Shown piece by piece: positions 10,507 to 22,350 of a stretch of 64,000 bases of DNA. How positions within the stretch are numbered: position 1 is the stretch's first letter; every line of letters starts with the position of its first letter. The position numbers were made by a program, and so were the translations under genes. This DNA comes from Pisolithus tinctorius (Eukaryota; Basidiomycota; Agaricomycetes; Boletales; Pisolithaceae): assembly GCA_024663395.1 (NCBI GenBank), contig JANFAH010000129.1:1-64000 (forward strand), read 5' to 3'. The notes below the pieces were generated by a model that was given only the letters and a program-made list of their open reading frames with translations, was not told where the DNA came from and ran no database searches.

Positions 10507-11394
10507 ATGTCTCCCCCCCTCCTGGCCTCCCTCTTATCTGCTAACGTTCAGTGGGCTGAGCGGACCAACGATGCTCACCCAGACTTCTTTGGTCAGTGTG
10601 CCAAAGGACAGTCCCCAAAGGTATACTCTTTGCCTTTTCCGTTGTCTCTCTCACACGCCTCCGAGTGTCTAGGTTCTCTGGATCGGCTGCGCAGACTCAC
10701 GCGTCCCAGAGTCTGTCGTGACCGATGCGAAGCCGGGCGACATTTTCGTGCACCGTAACATAGCCAAGTAAGTCGTGTAGCGCCAGGACCTTCATTGCAT
10801 GCCCACATGTTCACTTCAACTCTGTCCTGATTAATAGCCAGTTTCATCTCCACGATGACAGCGCTCTCTCCGTGCTCACATACGCAGTCAATGTCGTGGG
10901 CGTCGAACACGGTGAGTACGCCATGCCATAACACCCCCGTACGCACGGTCTCACTTTCCCGCAATTGCCCTCTCACTTCCCCCTATCTGCGTGCATACTC
11001 GAACCCAACACTAGTCATTATTGTCGGACACACCCACTGCGGTGGCGCTGCCGCATGCTTGGAGGCCGCCCAAGCCCAAGCCTCCAACTCTCCTCCTACT
11101 GTTTCCCCAGACACTCCCCTCGGTCGGTGGCTCGCCCCTCTGATTAACCTCGTCACGACGCTTGATCTCGAGACCCTACCCGCTGAGGCTCACTTAGAAG
11201 CCATCGTCGAAGCCAATGTGAAACGTCAGGTCGAGAACGTGTGTGCGACAGACGTGATCAAGCATACCTGGGCTGCAGCCATGGGTGGCGAAGGCAAGGA
11301 GAAGAAGCAGGTGTGGGTGCATGGATGGGTGTACGACGTTGCGAGCGGGCGGCTCAAGGACTTGGGTGTATCTCGTGGGCCGCAACCTCAGTGA
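10507..11394 (+). CDS. Beta-class carbonic anhydrase
   Basis: Interconverts CO2 and bicarbonate with a zinc ion. Exons read by eye: 10507-10620, 10673-10767, 10838-10911 and 11015-11394; together 663 bases, 220 residues, with all junctions GT-AG and frame kept. Zinc-site motifs are both present: C-A-D-S-R (exon 2, Cys plus the Asp-Arg dyad) and H-T-H-C-G-G (exon 4, His and Cys). R-N-I-A-N spans an exon junction (N-Q-F), and the segment around V-V-G-V-E-H is also typical. The length matches fungal beta enzymes. The start is the first ATG in frame (M-S-P-P-L-L); no ATG lies upstream in the open frame, so a mitochondrial leader is not evident. It looks intact. Confidence 0.93.
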
Positions 11395-11549
11395 GTGAGT
11401 TGGTGAATGCATATATGAGGCAGTGGTGGAACGTGGTGTATTAGAGATATATTGTCAGCATTGTACGAGAGTCTGACATCTGAAATAGATTTATTGTGGT
11501 CACAAAGCAGCCGGATTAGTCCGGAAATGGTCAAGGGCCCCCCCTTACA

Positions 11550-12469
11550 ATGTCATCCTTAACCTATATTGAAGAGGGGGCTGGTGACGCCCGCCTGCCA
11601 ACTGCCACCATCATGGCTGACTTCATTCGCTCCACCAAGTCCGGCAGCGACTGGACTCTCAATGATCTGGACTCGTATCACATCAGCCTCGATCAGGTAG
11701 ACATCCTTCCGTTCTTTGGCTTACAGGTAGGCAAGGGTAAGTTTCGCTAAAGCCCTCGGAAAGACTCTAACGACTTTGCACGTCACAGGAGTTGCCACAA
11801 ACCGCGGTTGATCCAGAGCTGCTAGCCAATGCCGACGCTGACGCTATGCAACAAGACAACCACGCAGAGTTGATCACTTACCTTGATTTCGTCGTCGAAC
11901 TTTTCAAGACTTGGGGTTATGTTCATCGGGAACGAGTGGCACGCACGCGGGTGGACCTTTCGCTCCTTATTTGCGGCGAAAACAGGCACACAAAGGCCGA
12001 TGTTTGTATCGTCGATCGATCTCAGAACGATATCCTTCTTCTTGTCCAGGTGGACAAGAGGTTGGAGCACGGGGAGCCCGTCAATGCGCGAGCTCAGCTT
12101 GTAGCAGCACCAGCCGTGGCCTTTAACGAGAAGAATGCGCAGAGGGAAGTGGTTGGACTCCCTCCTGTGGAGGAAACCGTGAGTTGTTTCGCGAATTTGG
12201 TGACCCCTTTCTGTGAGATTGTTTCTTAGGTCATACCTGGCATCGTCATGGTGGGCACGTCGCCAGCGTTCTTTAAAATTCCCGTCACCCGAACGCTGTC
12301 CACTCATATTTGCCATGGGACCTATCCTCCAGAGGAAATCCGCGAGACCTATTGTTATCCGCTCGTTCCTCGTCCTGCCCGCCGGCGTAGTGAAGGGATG
12401 AAGCCTCTGGACAACAGGCGTGAAATTTTGAAGTGCTATGAAGCCTTTAAGGTGATTGTGAGAATATGA
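11550..12469 (+). CDS. Hypothetical protein with nuclease-like core, agaricomycete family
   Basis: Three exons (11550-11726, 11789-12178, 12230-12469) splice in phase to 268 residues. The text resembles a protein family I remember as recurrent and uncharacterised in agaricomycete genomes. Visible blocks: Y-H-I-S-L-D-Q-V (exon 1); R-V-D-L-S-L-L-I-C-G-E-N-R-H; D-V-C-I-V-D followed by I-L-L-L-V-Q-V-D-K-R-L; and a C-terminal C-Y-P-L-V-P-R-P-A-R-R-R. The spacing of acidic D(x)n-Q-x-D-K after a beta-hairpin resembles a PD-(D/E)XK nuclease core; this is inference only. No signal peptide or membrane segment. A C-terminal basic cluster could bind nucleic acid. Confidence 0.7.
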
Positions 12470-13757
12470 CCTGGACTTGATACAGCATATAGGAGGGAGA
12501 TTATTACCACTGTCATAAAACTCGCTTAAACTGATAGGCATAGTTGAGCTTGACGCCTCAGATACCTCGGAGTGAGGTTTCCCTGCTCCACCCTTGCTCC
12601 TTCCTGTTGATCCCTGAACATCGTCCCCTTCAGAGGCGATCACACGGCAGCTGATGACCTGGCAGTGGCTGAAAACGTCGCCGTTCAACCTCTCCTCGAA
12701 AACCGCCTTAGTACACGCACACGGTCACCGATTTCCCTAACATATTGCGTTCGACAGGGCGGTCCCCCCCTATCTGAGATGTTGGAATACAGTCTGCGAG
12801 TCCAAACTACCCATTCTTCGTCTACACCAATAAACGAAGCAACGAATTGCACGCCCCGATGTCGAACTTTACTGCTCATCTCAATGAGTCGCCCGTTGCC
12901 GCACGGTATGTGCTATGTGCTTGTAAAACCGTCTGGGCCCTTCCTACGCCGTCGATGCCACGTCAGTGTCATAACTTGGACGGAGACAAGGTTGGTGAAC
13001 CTCAGAATCCAGTGTAAAAGCGACAAACGTATCATCAGTACGGGATGAGATGATGACACACCAAGAAGGGGGAATAATGACTTCGATTCGTGCAGCAGAC
13101 TCTGATGCACACTGTCAGCAAAGTCAAAGTGCGTTGGCACCTACATTAGTCAACAGCCGATCGCCCCAGTTACAAGCCCGAAGTCTGATGAATACTAAGT
13201 CATGACCGAAACTACTCGGTTTTGTGTCTGCCGTGCAGCGTCGCATGACTACTCCTTTCCTTGAAGTAAAGCAACGAGGCACATAAGAAGACTACGGCTT
13301 CGGATCCGGCTACTGTTGGCACCCGGAGATCACCTGCTCTTCTTGGGCGTCGAGCGCGGAAGGTAGTGGTCGTTCAAAACCCATTATCAAGGTTAAGTCT
13401 TCTAGTGGCCGTGCTTATCTGGGTCCGCTGGTCCAATGGTAGTGAATGCGGCTATACAGCGCTGCACGACAGAAACGATTCAGGATACATTCAATTGCCA
13501 GGCATGTGAAAAACTTACGGTCAGATGCGGCTACTGTGTGAGGCCTAGACACGCGCCGTGACTAATAAGGGTACCCGGTAAGTCTTCTAATCTTATCTGG
13601 TCCGTGGTTGTTGGAACTTTGATGTAATTCTAGCCCCTGTGCTTATATCGTTTGCAAATCGAAGTATGCGTTGTCGAGCTATAAAACACCAGAGATACTT
13701 CACGGGTCCTCAGTCACACAGGCAATTCACTTCACAATATCTTCATCAGCGTCTTAC
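12470..13757. other. Intergenic region upstream of the NRPS-like gene
   Basis: Apart from the duplicated relic at about 12,735-12,910 no gene was supported here. Open frames present are short and lack family motifs. The 13,000-13,640 part holds no recognised feature. CTTATAT near 13,641 is a weak TATA candidate about 115 bases before the NRPS-like ATG. Confidence 0.4.
12735..12910 (+). pseudogene. Relic duplicate of the NRPS-like 5' coding end
   Basis: GAGATGTTGGAATACA at 12,777 is identical to the segment at about 13,817 in the NRPS-like gene. The following bases continue to align: CATTCTTCGTCTA versus CGTTCTTCGTCTA, then AAGCAACGAA in both. In translation the blocks E-M-L-E-Y and F-F-V-Y-x-(D/N)-(E/K)-x-S-N-E-L are shared, but frames break in the relic. 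It begins near the downstream gene's codon 10 and fades after about 60 codons. It is a partial tandem duplication about 1 kb upstream of the intact gene. Confidence 0.7.
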
Positions 13758-16700
13758 ATGGAACACTCGACAGAGCGAATCTATCCACCCGTCGATGGAT
13801 CCCTCTTCGTCCCCGAGATGTTGGAATACAACGCGCGTCATTGTCCAGACCACCCGTTCTTCGTCTATCCTGACGAACAAAGCAACGAACTGCGCAGTAT
13901 TTCACATCTCGAATTCTACCGCGCATCTCAGCGGGTTGCCCATGCTGTCCGCCCAGGTCGCCAGGGTCAGGACAGGGAGGTGGTCGGCATTGTCGCAAAT
14001 GTCGATACCATTCTGTACCAGGCATTGTTCATGGGCGTCATCTATGCCGGTTTGATTGTACGTCGCACACTCTCTGGCGATCCATGTAGCATGAAGAATT
14101 GAGTGATGACTTCTAGCCACTACCGATGTCACCCAGGAATTCACCCGCGGCCATCATCAACTTGCTCAAGACAACCAAGTCTCGTCGTTTGATAGCTACT
14201 CAAAGCTCGCTTGGGAGTCTCATCGCAGAGGTCAAAAGGGAGTCGGCCTCACAGGGGGACAAAGCGTACGATATCCAGATCGACGAACCTCCAACCTTGG
14301 CGACAGTGTATCCATATATGAGCGAAGAAACTATCGACTCACCTTTCTCCCCTTACCCAAAGGGTGAAATAAGCAATGACCATGTTATGTTTTATCTTCA
14401 CTCTTCTGGGAGCACTGGTTTCCCAAAGCCAATCCCGATAACCTACGTCACCGGGAAGCACTACTGTATCATGCGTGAGCAACCATCATGTCTAAAATCA
14501 CCCCTGACCCTCACCTTCCATCGCATCCTACAGCGACAATGATAGAGCACCGAGCGCTAGGCTACGACGTCCGAGTAGCTGCTGGCCATCTCCCCCCCTT
14601 TCACTTCATGGGCGTATTTATGCAGATATTCGTATCAATCACATCTCTCCAAAGTATGTCTGTGTACGCCCCGACCGCGTATCACGACCACACGAAACCT
14701 CCCGTTGTCGCGAACACGCAGAACGCGCTTGAAAATGCCATATTGACGAAGTCCGGAGCATTGTTAGTTGTACCATCATTTCTGGAAGAATGGGCTTCAT
14801 CGCCAGAGTCCGTCAAGCAACTCACTAAATTTGTATATGTCGTGCGTACCTATCCAATTTTCCGATGGTCTCCGTAGGTTCACATGTGTTTCTTGTCGAT
14901 AGTCATATGGCGGAGGACCTCTTGCCAAGAAGGCAGGGGACGCACTCGTTAACGCCGGCGTGAAACTCGGATCTGTCTATGGCGCAACAGAAACCGCCGC
15001 ATTCACAACATGCATACGCACTCCAGAAGATCAGAAAGAATGGGAATGGGTACGTCCAGGCCCAAACACACGCCTGCGGTGGGCACCGTTGGACGATGGA
15101 GCGTTCGAGTGTCAGGTATTGGTAAGCGAACGAGACATGTGTTGACATCATGATAGGTCAGCTCACTTACCATTGGAACATGTCAGTCGTCCGAGACCCA
15201 CCAAGTATCTGTCGAAAACTTGCCTGATGTGAAGGGCTATGCAACCTCCGATGTATTCATCAAACACCCCACTATCGAAGGGCTTTATAAAGTGTACGTC
15301 TTCTTTTCTGTACAACTCGGGGGAGCATCAATCTAAACTGGCACCTACACATAGTGTTGGAAGACTGGATGACGTCATCATGTTATCGACCGGCGAGAAA
15401 ACCGTGCCTGCGCCGATGGAAAGCGTCATAAGAACTAGCCGCTACCTGTCAGGCATATGTATGTTTGGCCGTGGCCGCTCGCAAGCTGGCATTCTCGTCG
15501 AGCCGAAACCAGAATATGCGATCGATGTGCAAGACGAGAAACAAGTCGCAGAATTCAGAAACTTGATATGGCACGTTGCAGCACCTCACCTTTGAAACCA
15601 TGCAATGCTGAATGTCACATCTGTGTAGGCCCGTGGTTGAAGAAGCAAACAAGGATGCACCTAGTTTCAGTAGAATTTTCAAAGAAATGATATTGGTCAC
15701 GAGTAAGGACAAGCCCATGCTTCGCGCGAGTAAGGGTACTGTGACCAAAAAGGCGACCTTGAGTTTGTACGAATCAGAGATTGATGCACTGTAAGTTGGC
15801 ACATTAACTCGGAGCAGCTTCATGAAATAACATGCGGGTTATAGGTACGAATCTGTAGAGGCCAGCGCCACGGCTGGCATCGAAGTTCCCTTGCCATCGG
15901 AATGGACAATTCCAAAAGTCGAGGATTGGTTAATGGTACATGTCACTGCAGTCAACTCGAACGAGCCTGTGATCCCAGATGTGGACTTGTTTGAGCAAGG
16001 TTTCGATAGGTACGCCTCACTCTCCTCCTCTCCACGATGCAGTTGTTAATGGCGTCACCAAGTTTGTCTGCAACGTTCCTCAGGAATCGCATCAATGGCT
16101 CTCTCAAAGCGTCTTCAGACCAAAACATCCGCGAGGCTGTGTCCTGTATCAGCCAAAATATCGTCTTCGCAAACCCTACCCTCAGAGCACTTGCCGAACA
16201 ACTTGTCAATATAATCACTCACAAGCAAGACACCGTCGATCCCAAGGTAGAAATCGAAAATATGATAAAGAAGTATTCGTCGGGCTTGCCAGGTAAACGT
16301 ATCGGTGGCATTCCGACCAGAAGAGACGGAAATGAACCACATGTCGTCCTCGTGACTGGCTCGACCGGTGCACTAGGCTCCTACATGATCGCGTCCCTCC
16401 TGCAAAGGGAGGACGTCGCGCGGATATACACTCTGAACAGGCGATCAAAGACGACGACTTCTCAAGAGAGACAGTTCTCCACGTTCCAGGACCGTGGGTT
16501 GGATACGAGCCTTCTTGAGTCCCAGAAGCTCGTCTATGTGGAAGGTGACACCTCGCGGGAGAACCTTGGGTTGGAAGACCAAACCTATGCAGAGGTGAGG
16601 ATTCAACCTGATTTTATACGTCAAATATCTATATCACTTTCACTATCTGTGTGAACAGATACGCGATTCGGTTACTGTCATAATCCACAACGCTTGGCGG

Positions 16701-17741
16701 ATCGACTTCAATCTATCGTTGGCAACATTGGAACCAAATGTTCGGGGAACGCGGAATCTGATAGACCTCGCTCTAGCATCGAAGAAGACACCGAAACCGC
16801 GCTTTATGTTTACGTCTTCGATCACCTCTACTCAAAATTGGGATACGAAGAGAGGTCGAGTACCGGAAGATGTGATCGCTGATGCCACCGTGGCAGTTGG
16901 CAACGGGTATGGGGGTAGTAAATATGTTAGCGAAAGGGTTCGTCCTTTCTCAAAGGAGTGTCAGTCGCATTCCTGACGGCTATGTTCTTGACACAGATCA
17001 TGGCAATGAGTGGTTTACCTGCCACATCATTCCGCATAGGTCAGATTACCGGTGGCGCCCCTCGTGGTGCATGGTCAGTCACAGAGTGGGTCCCCATTAC
17101 GGTCAAGTCCAGTGTGACACTCGGTGGGCTGCCGAGCCTTGGCGGGGTGAGTAAACTTTACCATGGTGTGGATACGTATCATCAACAAAGGTTTCATAGA
17201 GTATTGCCTGGCTGCCGATGGATGCCGTGTCGGGAGCCGTCCTCGATGTTGCTTTGGGTGACGACGAGCCCCCGATCGCGATCAATGTCGTACATCCTCG
17301 CCCAGTAGAGTTTGAGGCTGTTATGAAACCGATCAGCGATGCCCTATTCGAGAAGAAGATAACAAAAGTGCGACTTCCTCTTTTACATTCGACTGAATGG
17401 TTCCACAGGCTGGAGAAACAAGCAGTCAATGCAAACGAGGAAAAGATACGTCGAGTGGTGAGTACGCCCGGAGATCGACGGCTAGTCCTTTCGCTGACTA
17501 GTATTTTATGTGCCCCTTATACGTATAATGAAAGCCTGCCATCAAGCTGGTTGACTATTTACGCACGTTCGATCAGCAGTCATCTGGCCAGGACACTAGC
17601 GTTCTGGCAGTAACCTTTGCCACCGACACAGCTGAGAGAGTTAGCAAGACTATGGCAAAGTTACCGCCGCTCTCCAGGTCGGACGCAATTCGATGGGTGG
17701 ATTACTGGGTATCCGTAGGATGGTTCCGGGACGTGGTCTGA
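13758..17741 (+). CDS. NRPS-like enzyme, adenylation-carrier-reductase (A-T-R), carboxylic acid reductase type
   Basis: Activates a carboxylic acid with ATP, loads it on a phosphopantetheine arm and releases it reductively as aldehyde or alcohol. From the ATG (M-E-H-S-T-E-R) the A domain shows Y-L-H-S-S-G-S-T-G-F-P-K (A3, about 14,394), Y-G-A-T-E-T (A5, about 14,979) and V-G-R-L-D-D (A8, about 15,355). The carrier domain reads F-E-Q-G-F-D-S-L-S-A, with the attachment Ser rebuilt across an intron starting at 16,009. The reductase has T-G-S-T-G-A-L-G (about 16,355) and Y-G-G-S-K (about 16,908), the NADPH fold and Tyr/Lys pair. Introns read by eye keep frame to TGA at 17,739-17,741. One intron near 15,572 needs a GC donor. 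Substrate unknown. A PPTase-like gene follows. Confidence 0.9.
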
Positions 17742-18398
17742 GTTTGCGATGATCGCACCTGATCTGTAACTGTGTAGCACGTTGTCCGTGTCGACTCGTT
17801 CGGGCAATTCGTATGTACTGCCACGAATGTGCAGAATTAGCTATTGACGTATGTACTTTTACTTGGTTGTCGTCTTGCGCCGTCGTTACCGAATTTATGT
17901 GTCGTAAGCAGTTCGGAGGTGTTGAGAATTGACTGCTGTAAAAAGTCCAGATGAAACAAACTCAAGAACGACCACTGAAACAAAACTATTATTGTCAAGG
18001 AACGGCGTCTGATTGGGTTCTAGTATCAGTACTTGCCCTAGAATTGTTCGTGAACAAGCTGTCACTAAGGCAGTGAGTCTCCCTGGACACGGAATGGAAC
18101 GGTACCCGTGTAGCATACAAGCTGCAGTATATCAGTTGAACGAAGACAAAAAAAGTTGGAATTGGCAACACGTGTGGTTGTTGCCCAGCATGTCTTATAA
18201 TTAAGTCCACCCCTTGTTTGTCTGTGAAAGGCTGTCCGCCGCTGTCCTGCTGTGTTGTCCGCATCTGCATCAAAGAAGGTCTGCTGTCGATGTCTTCTGT
18301 CACTGCGAGTCGAACCTGACCGACCCTCAGTTGTACATTACTACATATACCGCTAGGAAACCCATCCATCCCGCTCCGAGAGACCCTCGTAACACGCT
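17742..18398. other. Intergenic, NRPS-like to PPTase-like gene
   Basis: About 650 bases with no supported coding sequence. It would hold the terminator of the NRPS-like gene and the promoter of the next gene; no clear TATA box was seen near the downstream start. Confidence 0.4.
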
Positions 18399-19542
18399 AT
18401 GGAATGCCCAATTCTTGTATGGATGCTCTCAATAAACCGCGATGTCACCACCGACGTAAGTCCTCTGCTTCACATCGTCTGATAAGGTACCGACGCAGCT
18501 GCCACTCCCTACGGTGGACGACGACACAAGGAATACGAAAAATGCTATGAGCTGGTCAAGAAATGCGCTCCGCACGCTACGATAACCAAAGACATTACCT
18601 CTATCGAATCTTTCCGTGCGTCTTTCTTGGTTCTCGCCCTTAATGTGTAATCATCTCCTGCCGCCACATGTTCAGGCCAGATCATATGTGAAATGCTCCC
18701 TCTTCTGATGATGCGCCACCGACGGATATCGAGGGCGAAGTGGAAAGATTATGTGACGTCGAGTGGGAAACATTGGATCGAGCAGGTGTGTTCCGGTCTA
18801 TAAGTGTTGTGTCCGCCTTCGTTGAAGTCGATGTTTATCTGTTCACTGACTCGTTGCTCACCCGTCGTCAGTCATCAGATGATATGCCTCCGGAAAAGTT
18901 TCTGCAGTCTATGATTGGCTACCACCTCGCTTACGATAACTCGTTATGCGGAATGGTCATGACGCAAGGTCGCCAACGACAAGTCATCAACGTCGGACTC
19001 GGCATTAAACAGCTCTGCGTCGAGCCTAGAGGAGTACCCGTATCAGCCTACGCTGAATCATTTGCTCACAAAGTCCGTCTCTCGTTCCCCAGGCGCTCAT
19101 GCCACTGACATCGAATACCAATCACTGACGGATCATGCAGCTCACACCATTGGAACAGTCATTCATTGCGCCCGAACTGGGAGACGAAGTAGTCCTTCGT
19201 CGTTTATGTATCCTCCTTTCCCTCAAAGCCGCCTACATCAAGGCAGTCGGACAGAATAGAGGATTCGACTGGTCCCGTCTCGAGTTCAACATCCCCAATG
19301 AAACCGCTCGCGGCGACGATCATCCCCTTCAAGGCTGGGAATTCCGAGTCTTCAAAGCTCAATTGGGAGTGCACCGGAACGGAACTGTCATCGAAGAATC
19401 TTATCAGTGCGCTTGCGCGTTCTTCCGTGGAACGAAGGAATCCAAGTTTATATGGCACGATAACGCGAAGGATCTAGAAGCTTGGGTCCAGTTCATCAAT
19501 GTTGACCAGATGATCAAGGTTATCCCCAAGTTGTTGGCGTAA
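18399..19542 (+). CDS. 4'-phosphopantetheinyl transferase-like protein, atypical metal site
   Basis: Family members transfer phosphopantetheine from CoA to a carrier-domain serine. The start M-E-C-P-I-L-V-W fits fungal members. Later exons give I-C-E-M-L-P-L-L (about 18,685), Y-H-L-A-Y-D-N-S-L-C-G-M-V (about 18,920, like the usual S-H-D-N-G), V-G-L-G-I-K (about 18,990), and L-S-L-K-A-A-Y-I-K-A-V-G (about 19,217) with R-G-D and W-E-F downstream. In Sfp-type enzymes the last two blocks normally read V-G-x-D and W-x-x-K-E-A-Y-x-K. Here the Mg-binding Asp is Gly and the Glu is Ala, so catalysis is doubtful. The junction of exon 1 (to 18,455) with exon 2 (from about 18,487) did not resolve in frame. 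It lies directly after the carrier-bearing NRPS-like gene, a plausible partner. Confidence 0.75.
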
Positions 19543-19875
19543 TAGAGTGGGTTGCGAAGTCGGAGTCCGCTTTGCTGTGTTTTCAGTTCATGCTTCCATC
19601 CACTTTTACCATTTGTTATATCTATTGGTCGATGCTATCGCGTGCTATTTTGCTCCGAGTTCTCGTCATCAAGCCCATGTGCTATTACTTTTCCCCAGGA
19701 GATACATGTGTTCTTTCCTTATGATTCCTAGCTGATACCTACCTGGAACATTGTATAAATGCATACAAGACTTTGCGGAAATTAGGTCGTTGACGGCCTG
19801 TTCCCCTACCAATCGATAGCGGGAAATGGAAGTTATGTATGTTGGGGTGCCTACATAACTGACCTGCGCTGTCCT
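19543..19875. other. Convergent intergenic region
   Basis: About 330 bases between the PPTase-like gene (plus) and the permease (minus). No coding signal seen; both 3' UTRs should lie here. Confidence 0.4.
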
Positions 19876-22350
19876 CTAGTCAAGCTTCGACGGCGCTGGC
19901 GTCGACTGTGGTGACGTGTCACGAGGAACAGGTGGTCCGGAGTAGTGGTACCGCCCGTCTGCAAAGCGGGGGCGGTCAGTGGCGTACACTAACCATGTAA
20001 AGTACAAGGCGACGTACTGATCATATACCACACTGCACTTATCGCCGCAAACCCTACAAACACGACTGAGGCATAATCTGTACGTGGCCACTTCAAAGTT
20101 AGCGCGTTGTCCACGAACACGAACGTGGATGGCGTACTCATTGTTACCCGTGTCACGGGTATCACAGCCGGCATCGAAAACAAAACCATCGCAAACGTGA
20201 TCCATAGCACCGCAATCCCATTCACCACGTGGCCTGCCTTTCCAAGAGAAAACGGCGCATCCCTAACGTCCTTCCTCCCGTTGGCAAGCGAGATTGCCAC
20301 TGGCATCGCATAGGAAGCACCGAGACACATCACAGCGACACCGACGAACGCATTGAAGGCTGTCGAGGAGCCGAGGTAGATAAGTCCGAGAAGGACTTGG
20401 ATACCTGTGGAGAGAAAAAGAGCATTCACGGGTACGTCGGAGATATGGGAACTGATCTTGGCGAAGTGGACATGGAAAGGGATCGCTTTGTCACGCGCAA
20501 AGGCCCATGTTGCTCGTGATGCCGCGCATGAGATGGAGATAGCGCAGAACAATCCAATACCAAATACTATGTGTAGCCAATAGATAAAAGGACTCAGTTA
20601 TCCCTGGCCGGGAAACGGACGTACCAATAAACCACTGTACGAAAGGGTGTCAGCTAGCGTAACGTCACCAGATGCCTGCTTACCAAACCAAAGCCTCCTC
20701 CATTAGATCCCATTGCTAACGTGAACATCACACCAATCGGCTGTCCGGAAGGTACTGCGTGCGTTCAGCCCACGAAACTGAAACTGCCCTACTCTTCCGC
20801 AACGTACCAGATAACAGCGTTGCAACGTCAGGTAACGTGAATACGATTGGCAGGAGGAACACGACACCCCAAATCGCACCGATGGGAACGGACCACGCCA
20901 TTGCCCTCGGAAGGACTTCGGAAGGATTATGAACCTCTTCTGCCATACTAGCGACTAGAATCCTTGATATCAATTGAGGGAAGCAATCGGAAACGTTACC
21001 GTGCACTCACTCATTCCGATAGCAGAGTACGTATATGCTAGATAGCATTGAAATCATCGACCATCACTACTCAGAGACTCCAGAGACCTACCAGGCTAAC
21101 AGAATGACAAACATAATTGCTTCGATCTAAGCGCTGAAACCTAGCTGAGTAACATAGACAGACTTACAGGGAGCAGACCAATGAAGAAGGACCACCCTGA
21201 CGTCCATCCAGATGCTGAAGCATCAAAGCCTCCCAAAGCAAACGAAATTGAGCGTCGCCCTGCTGCTGCTTTCACAGATAAACAGACTAGCGTAACTGAG
21301 ATACGTGAGACCGGGATCATCTAGCACACTTCATGAGATTCTTACCGATTATACCCAATGCAGTCCAACATGCACATATGATCTGAGAACAAGTTCATCC
21401 GCGCACATACGGAGTGAGAAGGAGAAACACACGTCAATGGTGGGAAGATACTTGTTGAAGAACAAGCAGAACACCAATGTCACGGCAGTCACTCCTAGAA
21501 AGATGACATCTGTAACAATCAGACCGTCGAAAATGTCACACTGACAACGAAATGTACCCACACGTCTGCCAAGGAGTTGATACCCAATCAGGGTAGTAAA
21601 TGCCAGCGCCAGCGACAATGAGCTGCGCGGTTCCTTTGCATATAAAGTCAGCCTTGGTGGTCAGCCAGTCGGTGAAGCTCTAGTACCAAACGTGACACTC
21701 AGTGCAATGGTCCAAACGCCCACCATGGTGAGCCATCCGTTGACCCAAGAGAGCAAGACCTTGTATCTGGGCGAGGCCAAACGGAAGCACCAGTAGTATG
21801 CACCTGCGGACGTGGGGTACTTGGAACATATCTCTGCGAGCGAGAGAGCGAGCGCTTGTGTGAATGCAGAAACCAGGATCCACCTAAAAGGAAGAAGCAC
21901 ACGGAGATAAGAAAGACTGATGGGATCCTGACGCACCCCCAGATCATGACAGCGGGTCCGCCGCCGACGAGCGACGTAGCTATGGGAGCAGCAAGACCGT
22001 AGGCTATGCTACAATGTGGGAGTGTTTCATTCAAAACTAGAGATGACCTACGGACTGCCATGATAGCTGGGTGGTTGATTCGTTACTGGGTAAGTGCCAT
22101 TACTGACAAACGTCGTTGAAACTGACCTAGAGTCACTGAAGGACCGTTATCCTCTTTTGTACTGATACACGCAGAACCGACTTACTGAAGAGAATGTGTG
22201 GCAGACCACGACTCTGGATCGCCGTGGTATGTAAGTTCCGAGAGAAGGTGCGAGCTGGGGGAGACGAACTCTGGACATTTCTTGAGTGTAGCCTAGCTTT
22301 TGGAGGTCATCGCGGGCAGCGAGGTCGACATCAAGCTGTTCGGTAGCCAT
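19876..22350 (-). CDS. Amino-acid/GABA-type permease (APC superfamily)
   Basis: Membrane transporter for amino acids, GABA or choline. The ATG at 22,350 gives M-A-T-E-Q-L-D-V-D-L-A-A, with D-D-L-Q-K-L-G-Y, the usual cytosolic N-terminus. Hallmark blocks follow: G-G-G-P-A-V-M-I-W-G; S-L-A-E-I-C-S-K-Y-P-T-S-A-G-A-Y-Y-W (about 21,840); M-A-E-E-V-H-N-P-S-E-V-L-P-R-A (about 20,930); A-F-A-R-D-K-A-I-P-F (about 20,500); and several hydrophobic helices. The C-terminus (G-P-P-V-P-R-D-T) ends near 19,876. Many introns. The join after W-G and the second exon could not be read cleanly in frame, so a small indel or unusual splice there is possible. Substrate cannot be assigned. Confidence 0.8.

Noticed and set aside
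11822..12688. 288-codon open frame on the minus strand
   Set aside because: It lies antisense to the three-exon nuclease-like gene, has no family motifs and is explained as a shadow.
13425..13500. tRNA-like text (TCCGCTGGTCCAATGGTAG)
   Set aside because: No closing acceptor stem, anticodon loop or T-arm GGTTCGA could be placed.
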